This document shows, piece after piece, positions 58,550-64,000 of a stretch of DNA of 64,000 nt. How positions within the stretch are numbered: the stretch's first letter is position 1; every line of letters begins with the position of its first letter. Both the position numbers and the translations under genes were made by a program. Source of the stretch: an uncultured Oscillospiraceae bacterium (GTDB lineage Bacteria; Bacillota; Clostridia; Oscillospirales; Acutalibacteraceae); assembly GCA_902492045.1 (NCBI GenBank), contig CABUKB010000002.1:1-64000 (forward strand). Direction: 5' to 3'. The notes under the pieces are model-generated. The model searched no databases. It had not been told where the DNA came from and saw nothing but the letters and a program-made list of their open reading frames with translations.

Positions 58550-59518
58550 CTAAATCGAGATTTCGTGGGCGATCCGATACAATTCAAAATCAAAGGGCTT
58601 TTTCATCTGCAGTGCCTCTTCAATGTCGTAATCGACGAGATGATCGTCCTTGATACTGACAACACGGTTGCTTTTGCCCTCCAGCAGCAGTTCAACCGCA
58701 TGATAGCCCATCCGGCTGGCGATGACCCGATCCCGGACCGTGGGACTGCCGCCCCGCTGTACATGCCCGAGAATCGTCGCACGGGTTTCAAAGCCGGTAG
58801 ATTCTTCAATCCGGGTGGCCAGCTCCATGACATGGCCGACACCCTCCGCGACGACGATGATGAAATGTTTTTTACCGGTAGCCGATATTCTTTTCATCCG
58901 CTCCACAATATCTCGATCGAAATCGAACGGTACCTCCGGGACCAGAATGCTGGTAGCGCCGGCTGCAATCCCCACATTCAGGGCAAGGTAGCCGGCCCGG
59001 CGCCCCATGACCTCCACAACGCTGCATCGGTCATGGGATTGGGCCGTGTCGCGGAGCTTATCAATCATTTCAAGGCTGGTATTCAGGGCGGTGTCGTAAC
59101 CGATGGTCTGCTCGCAGCAGGAAATATCGTTATCAATCGTCCCCGGAAGACCGACACAGGGAACCCCCCGTTGGGTCAAGTCCTTGGCGCCGCGGAAGGA
59201 TCCGTCGCCGCCAATGACCACCAGGCCCTCAATACCGTACTCCCGGCAGGTGGCCACCGCCTTCTGCATCCCCTCTTCCGTGCAAAATTCGGGGCTGCGG
59301 GCGGTGTACAGCATGGTTCCCCCCCGGTGAATGATATCCGACACGCTGCGCAGATCCATTTCCATGAGATCCCCGTTGATCAAGCCATTATAGCCCCGAT
59401 ACACGCCATATACCTGAACGCCTTTGCTCAAAGCCGTACGAACAACGGCACGAACCGCCGCATTCATGCCCGGTGCATCACCGCCGCTGGTTAAAACCGC
59501 GAGTTTTTTAATCGACAT
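58550..59518 (-). CDS. pfkA: 6-phosphofructokinase
   Basis: A 322-residue ATP-dependent phosphofructokinase. N-terminal LTSGGDAPGMNAAVRA, catalytic PGTIDNDI, GYDTALNT, GGDGSFRGA and MGRRAGYLAL are all present. The Gly in GGDGS fits ATP rather than PPi as phosphate donor. It commits fructose-6-phosphate to glycolysis. It follows dnaE, as in other Firmicutes. Confidence 0.97.
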   Translation of the reverse strand: MSIKKLAVLTSGGDAPGMNAAVRAVVRTALSKGVQVYGVYRGYNGLINGDLMEMDLRSVSDIIHRGGTMLYTARSPEFCTEEGMQKAVATCREYGIEGLVVIGGDGSFRGAKDLTQRGVPCVGLPGTIDNDISCCEQTIGYDTALNTSLEMIDKLRDTAQSHDRCSVVEVMGRRAGYLALNVGIAAGATSILVPEVPFDFDRDIVERMKRISATGKKHFIIVVAEGVGHVMELATRIEESTGFETRATILGHVQRGGSPTVRDRVIASRMGYHAVELLLEGKSNRVVSIKDDHLVDYDIEEALQMKKPFDFELYRIAHEISI

Positions 59519-59569
59519 CGGTATCTCTCCTTATTTCCCACGGCACCCGCCGTTTTACAGAATGAACCT

Positions 59570-59599
59570 ATTATACACTACTCTCCAATCGGTGTGCAA
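59570..59599 (-). promoter_or_regulatory. pfkA promoter and dnaE 3' hairpin
   Basis: On the minus strand TTGCAC (59594-59599), 18 bp, TATAAT (59570-59575). Just upstream, ACCGGATTTT (59601-59610) can pair with AAAATCCGGT (59636-59645), perhaps ending the dnaE transcript. Confidence 0.65.
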
Positions 59600-59668
59600 G
59601 ACCGGATTTTGCTGATAAATATCCCGGAAAGTGTTAAAATCCGGTTTATTTAACCAATAATGTCCCGG

Positions 59669-62600
59669 CTAATCCACGACAGCGACATTTTCCTGCCCCA
59701 ATATCGACCGCAACTCCCGCAGCAATACCTCGTTGACATCCACCCATAGGGTGTGAGGAGCCCTCACCAACTTGCCGGTGTCCGTATAACGAAGATAAAG
59801 CGGCTCTTCCCCGTCAAACACCCGCACCACCAACAGGGCGCGTTTCCATTCCTGGGATTCGGGCGACGGCAATCTTAAATACAGGCCGTGCCGGGCAGAA
59901 GGAAGCTTCCGCCCGTCCGGCGCCCGTCTTGCCGGTTCGCGGACCGCGTCGTCACCCGGCACCGGCGATCCTCCGGACAATCCCGGGATCGGCTGGGGCA
60001 AGGCGTCGGGCGGCGGAGCCTCATCCATACGATTCACGAGTATTTTCGGATCTTCATCCTCCCGGACATTGATCCTTCCCCGCACCACGACGACTCGCCC
60101 GGCCTGGAGGATAGGACCGCATTGGGACAGGGCCTTGGAAAAGATAACCAGATCCAGCGATCCGGACATGTCTTCCAGTGTCGCATACGCCATTTGCGAA
60201 TTATTCCTTGTCGATTTGACCTGTACATCGGACAGCATGCCGAGAAGCAATACCGCATCTCCGTCCGAAAATTCGGCCGGCATCTCCCCCATCGCTTCCT
60301 CAAAAGACGCTTTGATGCGGTCGATGCGGGCGGCTTTCATCCGTTCATGAAGGGCGGTGTAAGGCTTCATAGGATTCCCGGTCAAGTACATACCGGCAAC
60401 CTCTTTCTCCATCGCGAGCAGCTCGTCGTAGGGCATCTCGGGTAGATCGGGCAGGGCCGGTTCGCCCATAGGGGCGTTTTCGGGATCATCAAAGAATCCG
60501 AGCTGGCCGGCCAGATTTCGCCGGTTTTGGTCGTCCAGCATCTGCAGGATGGTCTCAGAGCTGTCCAGCATCTGGCGGCGGTTGGCACCCAGCCCATCGA
60601 GAGAACCGCATTTAATCAGGCTTTCCAAGGCCCGGCGGTTGAACTCCCGATGCATGGACATCCGCCGGCAGAAGTCGTAGAAGCTGCGGAAAGGCCCGTT
60701 CGCTTCCCGTTCTTTCACCAGTTCGGCGATGAGGCCGCGCCCGAGGTTTTTAACTGCCAGGAGGCCGAAACGGATATGCTTGTCCGCCACGGTAAAAGAC
60801 GACACGCTCTCGTTAACCGAGGGAGGCAGTACCGGTATATGAAGACGTTCGCATTCCCCAATATATCCCGCCACCTTTCCCGTGTCGAACACGCTGGTCA
60901 GCAGGGCGGCCATATATTCCCGGGGGAAAAAGCATTTAAGATAAGCCGTCTGATAAGATACCGTTGCATAGGCAGCCGCATGGGACTTATTGAACGCATA
61001 GGAGGCGAAGGAAGCCATGTCGTCGAAAACCGCGACCGCCACATCGGCGGGAATCCCACGGCGTTCACAGCCCTCCACCACCACCGTCCCCTTCTCATCG
61101 GTCAGGCCGTGGAGAAAGATCTCTCTTTCCCGTTCCATGACATCGTGTTTTTTCTTGGACATGGCCCGGCGCACCACATCGGCCCGCCCAAAGGAATAGC
61201 CCGCCAATTCCCGGAAAATCTGCATTACCTGTTCCTGATATACAATACAGCCGTAAGTGACATTGAGAATGGGTTCCAGCGCGGGATGGAGATAGCGAAC
61301 CGCTTCGGGATGGTGCCGGTTATGGATGTATTTCGGAATGGAGTCCATCGGTCCCGGCCGGAATAAAGCCGTGACCGCGATCAGATCTTCAAACCGGTCG
61401 GGCTTGAGCTGCAAAAGCACCCGCTTCATGCCGGGGGATTCGTACTGGAACACCCCGTCGCTGTTGGCCTGGGCCATCATTCGGTAGACCTCCGGGGCAT
61501 CGAGCGGAATATCCTCGATGGAGAAATCCGGTTTGTTCCGGCGGATCATCTCCACCGCATCCGCGATGACGGTTAGGTTGCGCAGACCGAGAAAATCCAT
61601 TTTCAGAAGTCCAAGTTCTTCAAGGATCCCCATGGTATACTGGGTGGCTACCAAGTCTCCGTTGAGACACAGGGGCACATATTCCCTCACCGGCTTTGCG
61701 GTGATGACCACACCCGCAGCATGGGTGGAGGCGTGTCGTGGCATCCCCTCCACCTTGCGGGCCATGTCGATGAGTTCCCGGACTTGGGCATCGTCTTCAT
61801 ATTGCTTCCGCAGGTTTTTCGACTGCGATAGGGCTTTGTCCAAGGTCATGTTCAGTTCCCAGGGAACTGATTTCGCCACGGAATCCGCTAAAGCATACGG
61901 CAAGCCCATGGCTCTGGCCACGTCCCGTATGGCGGCCCTGGCCGCCATGGTACCGAAAGTGACAATCTGAGCCACATGATCGGCGCCATACTTCCCGATC
62001 ACATAATCAATGACCTGCTGCCGTTTCTCGTTGCAGAAGTCGATGTCGAAATCGGGCATACTGACCCGTTCGGGATTGAGAAACCGCTCAAAGAGCAGAT
62101 TGTACTTGATGGGATCAATCCCCGTGATGCCGATGCAATAGGCGCATAGGCTTCCCGCACCCGATCCCCGCCCGGGGCCGACCGGAATATCGTGATCTTT
62201 GGCATACTGAACAAAATCGTGTACGATCAGGTAATAATCCACATATCCCATCTGCTCGATGGTGGAAAGCTCATACTCCAGCCGTTCCACAATGGTGGGA
62301 TCCGGATGTTCACCATAATGCTTATGCAGCCCCGCGTAACAGCGTTCGCGGAAATAGGCGGCGCTGTTCCCCCCCGGAGCATCAAACCGAGGCAGTTGTG
62401 TCTGACCAAAGGTAAGTTCGACCCGGCATCTCTCCGCGATCCGGGCGGCATTGTCGAAAGCCTCGGGCAGATCGGGAAATAAGGCCCGCATCTCCTCCTC
62501 CGACTTGAGATAAAACTCCTCCGTTTCAAAAGCCAGGGGGTTGGGTTCGTCCACCGTCGTATTGGTCTGAATGGAAATCAGCACGCGCTGCATACGGGCG

Positions 62601-63238
62601 TCCTCGCGGGTCAGATAGTGCGCGTCGTTGGTGCAAACCAGTGGAATTCCCGTCTCTTTGGAGAGGCGAATCAGCTGAGGGCTGATGGCCCTCTGCTCCT
62701 CCAGTCCATGATCCTGGAGTTCCAAGTAAAAATGATCCTTGCCAAATATATCGAGGTATTCCAGGGCAAGGTTTTTCGCCCGCTCGGCATTCCCCTGTAC
62801 AAGGGCCCGGGGAATCTCTCCCGCCAGGCAGGCCGAAAGGGCGATCAGCCCCTCATGATACTCTCGGAGCAACTCCCGGTCCACCCGGGGTTTGCCGTAA
62901 AATCCCTCCGTCCAGGCGGAGGAGATCATTTTCACCAGATTGTGATACCCCGTCTCGTTTTCACATAACAGCACCAAATGGGCATGTTCGCTGTCCATCC
63001 CGTGCACTTTATCGAATCGAGTGCGGGCAGCTACATAGGCTTCGCATCCCAGAATCGGCCGGACCCCGGCTTTTTTTGCCTCCTTGTAAAATTCGACCAG
63101 GCCATACATAACCCCGTGGTCGGTAACGGCCACGGCCTCCTGCCCCAGCGCGGCCGCTCGCTGTACCAATTCCGGAATACGGCAGGCCCCGTCGAGCAGG
63201 CTGTATTCGCTATGCACATGCAGGTGTACAAAGGCCAT
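59669..63238 (-). CDS. dnaE: DNA polymerase III subunit alpha
   Basis: A 1189-residue DnaE. The PHP domain opens with VHLHVHSEYSLLDGACRI and VTDHGVMYG; the polymerase active site has PDFDIDFCNEKR with two catalytic Asp, GRGSGAGSLCAYCIGI and the fingers/HhH region DMASFASYAFNKSHAAAYA. An OB-fold (VQVKSTRNNSQMAYATLEDM) follows, then a Pro-rich linker and a C-terminal 90-residue domain. In Firmicutes DnaE works with PolC, the latter not in this window. AGGAGG eight bases before ATG. Confidence 0.97.
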   Translation of the reverse strand: MAFVHLHVHSEYSLLDGACRIPELVQRAAALGQEAVAVTDHGVMYGLVEFYKEAKKAGVRPILGCEAYVAARTRFDKVHGMDSEHAHLVLLCENETGYHNLVKMISSAWTEGFYGKPRVDRELLREYHEGLIALSACLAGEIPRALVQGNAERAKNLALEYLDIFGKDHFYLELQDHGLEEQRAISPQLIRLSKETGIPLVCTNDAHYLTREDARMQRVLISIQTNTTVDEPNPLAFETEEFYLKSEEEMRALFPDLPEAFDNAARIAERCRVELTFGQTQLPRFDAPGGNSAAYFRERCYAGLHKHYGEHPDPTIVERLEYELSTIEQMGYVDYYLIVHDFVQYAKDHDIPVGPGRGSGAGSLCAYCIGITGIDPIKYNLLFERFLNPERVSMPDFDIDFCNEKRQQVIDYVIGKYGADHVAQIVTFGTMAARAAIRDVARAMGLPYALADSVAKSVPWELNMTLDKALSQSKNLRKQYEDDAQVRELIDMARKVEGMPRHASTHAAGVVITAKPVREYVPLCLNGDLVATQYTMGILEELGLLKMDFLGLRNLTVIADAVEMIRRNKPDFSIEDIPLDAPEVYRMMAQANSDGVFQYESPGMKRVLLQLKPDRFEDLIAVTALFRPGPMDSIPKYIHNRHHPEAVRYLHPALEPILNVTYGCIVYQEQVMQIFRELAGYSFGRADVVRRAMSKKKHDVMEREREIFLHGLTDEKGTVVVEGCERRGIPADVAVAVFDDMASFASYAFNKSHAAAYATVSYQTAYLKCFFPREYMAALLTSVFDTGKVAGYIGECERLHIPVLPPSVNESVSSFTVADKHIRFGLLAVKNLGRGLIAELVKEREANGPFRSFYDFCRRMSMHREFNRRALESLIKCGSLDGLGANRRQMLDSSETILQMLDDQNRRNLAGQLGFFDDPENAPMGEPALPDLPEMPYDELLAMEKEVAGMYLTGNPMKPYTALHERMKAARIDRIKASFEEAMGEMPAEFSDGDAVLLLGMLSDVQVKSTRNNSQMAYATLEDMSGSLDLVIFSKALSQCGPILQAGRVVVVRGRINVREDEDPKILVNRMDEAPPPDALPQPIPGLSGGSPVPGDDAVREPARRAPDGRKLPSARHGLYLRLPSPESQEWKRALLVVRVFDGEEPLYLRYTDTGKLVRAPHTLWVDVNEVLLRELRSILGQENVAVVD

Positions 63239-63291
63239 CCGTTGTTCCTCCTATTCGCATAGACAGGCTCTGTCGAAGCCGATCTCTCCCC

Positions 63292-64000
63292 TTATAAACT
63301 TTCCGCGAACTTCACAATCCGGCGCAGCCGGTGATTGACGCCCGAGCGGGTAATGGGGCTCTCGAGCGATTGTCCCAATTCCCTCAAGGAGAGATCCGGA
63401 TTTTCCAGCCGAAGCCGGGCCAGCTCCCGCAATTCCTCGGGAAGGGCGTTGAGCCCCACCGTTCGCTCGATTTTTCGGACGGCTTCGCTTTGCTGGGCGG
63501 CGGCGGCAACGGTTTTGTCAATGTTGGCGCTCTCACAGTTTGTGACCCGGTTGGCGTTATTGCGGATGTCTTTAATCATCTTGACGCCCATAAGTTTCAG
63601 CGCCGCTGTGGTGGCTCCCATGAGTGTCAAACAATCTTCGATCCTTTCGCTTTCTTTAAAATATACTACATAGCCTCCCCCACGGCGTGTCCATTTTGCC
63701 GCCAGGCCGAGTTCTGCCAGCAAAGTGGCCAAATCCCGGCTCAAATTCAAAAAGGGGACGCTGAACTCGAGATGATAATCCGCCTCTGGATTTGTCACGG
63801 TTCCACAGGACAAAAAGGCCCCGCGGACAAAAGCCGCCGGGCATTGGTCGCATTCGAGATTGGCGCGATTAAGGCGCACACCTATGTCCGCCGGCGTATG
63901 TCCAAACCTTTGCAAGATGCGCAATCGTGCTTCCCGGTCTGCGGCCGCCGCCGTATACAGCCCCTTTCCCTCCGTCACGGCAAGAGGGGACCGGCAGACC
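63292..64000 (-). CDS. whiA: DNA-binding protein WhiA, C-terminal part (cut by window edge)
   Basis: The frame stays open to the end of the window, so the N-terminus is missing. What is seen matches WhiA: CDQCPAAFVRGAFLSCGTVTN, the LAGLIDADG-like middle domain, VKMIKDIRNNANRVTNCESA and the C-terminal winged helix ELARLRLENPDLSLRELGQS with SGVNHRLRRI. WhiA has roles in cell division and sporulation control. It precedes dnaE by about 50 bp. A GTG at 63978 should not be taken as its start. Confidence 0.93.
   Translation of the reverse strand, partial: VCRSPLAVTEGKGLYTAAAADREARLRILQRFGHTPADIGVRLNRANLECDQCPAAFVRGAFLSCGTVTNPEADYHLEFSVPFLNLSRDLATLLAELGLAAKWTRRGGGYVVYFKESERIEDCLTLMGATTAALKLMGVKMIKDIRNNANRVTNCESANIDKTVAAAAQQSEAVRKIERTVGLNALPEELRELARLRLENPDLSLRELGQSLESPITRSGVNHRLRRIVKFAESL

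Noticed and set aside
58517..59494. 325-codon plus-strand frame opposite pfkA
   Set aside because: Shadow of pfkA; all phosphofructokinase motifs are on the minus strand.
1..64000. tRNA, rRNA or CRISPR elements
   Set aside because: Reading for T-loop-like GGTTCGA-type sequences, rRNA-like blocks and regularly spaced repeats gave nothing; the only regular repeats are the coding 42-bp units at 23195-23404.

Overview
The window looks like the chromosome of a spore-forming Clostridia member (Firmicutes/Bacillota), probably an Oscillospiraceae-type lineage; I cannot name a species. Pointers are AddAB instead of RecBCD, the GlgC/GlgD pair, CotF-like coat genes, a 29-residue SpoVM gene, RemA, WhiA, PrkC/PrpC, a SCIFF ribosomal peptide with its radical SAM maturase, and a gmk-rpoZ-priA-def-fmt-rsmB-rlmN-prpC-prkC-rsgA-thiN-spoVM order close to that of Bacillus subtilis. 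Base composition is moderate in GC and fairly even. Apart from a transposase tail at the left edge I see no mobile element, prophage, CRISPR array, rRNA or tRNA.

Layout. 1-180: tail of an IS transposase. 224-8691 (minus): addB, a Nudix hydrolase and addA, followed by an AraC-type regulator. 8878-13017: an SDR/epimerase-like gene (plus), a phosphate uptake pair pit/DUF47 (minus), and a DUF3810 membrane protein (plus). 13341-14320: a MazF-type RNase without an adjacent antitoxin, then two small CotF-like spore coat genes. 14614-20449 (plus): a glycogen operon glgB-glgC-glgD-glgA. 20637-24832: GNAT, VTT membrane protein, pyridoxamine kinase, a heptad-repeat coiled-coil protein and a Xer-type tyrosine recombinase with a striking 11-6-11 dyad just upstream. 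24932-30384 (minus): tgt-yajC-TIGR04086-SCIFF-SCIFF maturase-SpoIIM-like, then a DUF624 membrane protein.

30496-34538 (plus): a MarR repressor and a heterodimeric ABC exporter, with twin palindromes over the promoter. 34573-37851 (minus): TetR, a two-gene SufC/SufB-like (SMS-type) Fe-S assembly pair, then a lipoprotein amidase. 37992-51979 (minus): the long conserved housekeeping cluster from yicC to spoVM, covering nucleotide supply, replication restart, protein N-terminus processing, rRNA methylation, Ser/Thr kinase/phosphatase signalling, ribosome assembly, thiamine activation and spore coat attachment. 52064-55297 (minus): a biotin-dependent operon with the three parts of a transcarboxylase. 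55467-57262 (minus): a cyclase/hydrolase, rluB and a small unknown gene. 57442-58416 (plus): a probable sortase-anchored thioester-domain-like surface protein. 58550-64000 (minus): pfkA, dnaE and the C-terminal part of whiA, cut by the window end.

No single wholly new system stands out with certainty. The most interesting leads are the Xer gene with its core-site-like dyad, the TetR-controlled SMS-type Fe-S pair with a structured leader, the surface protein lacking a visible start codon and thioester cysteine, the SCIFF locus, and the transcarboxylase-like operon.
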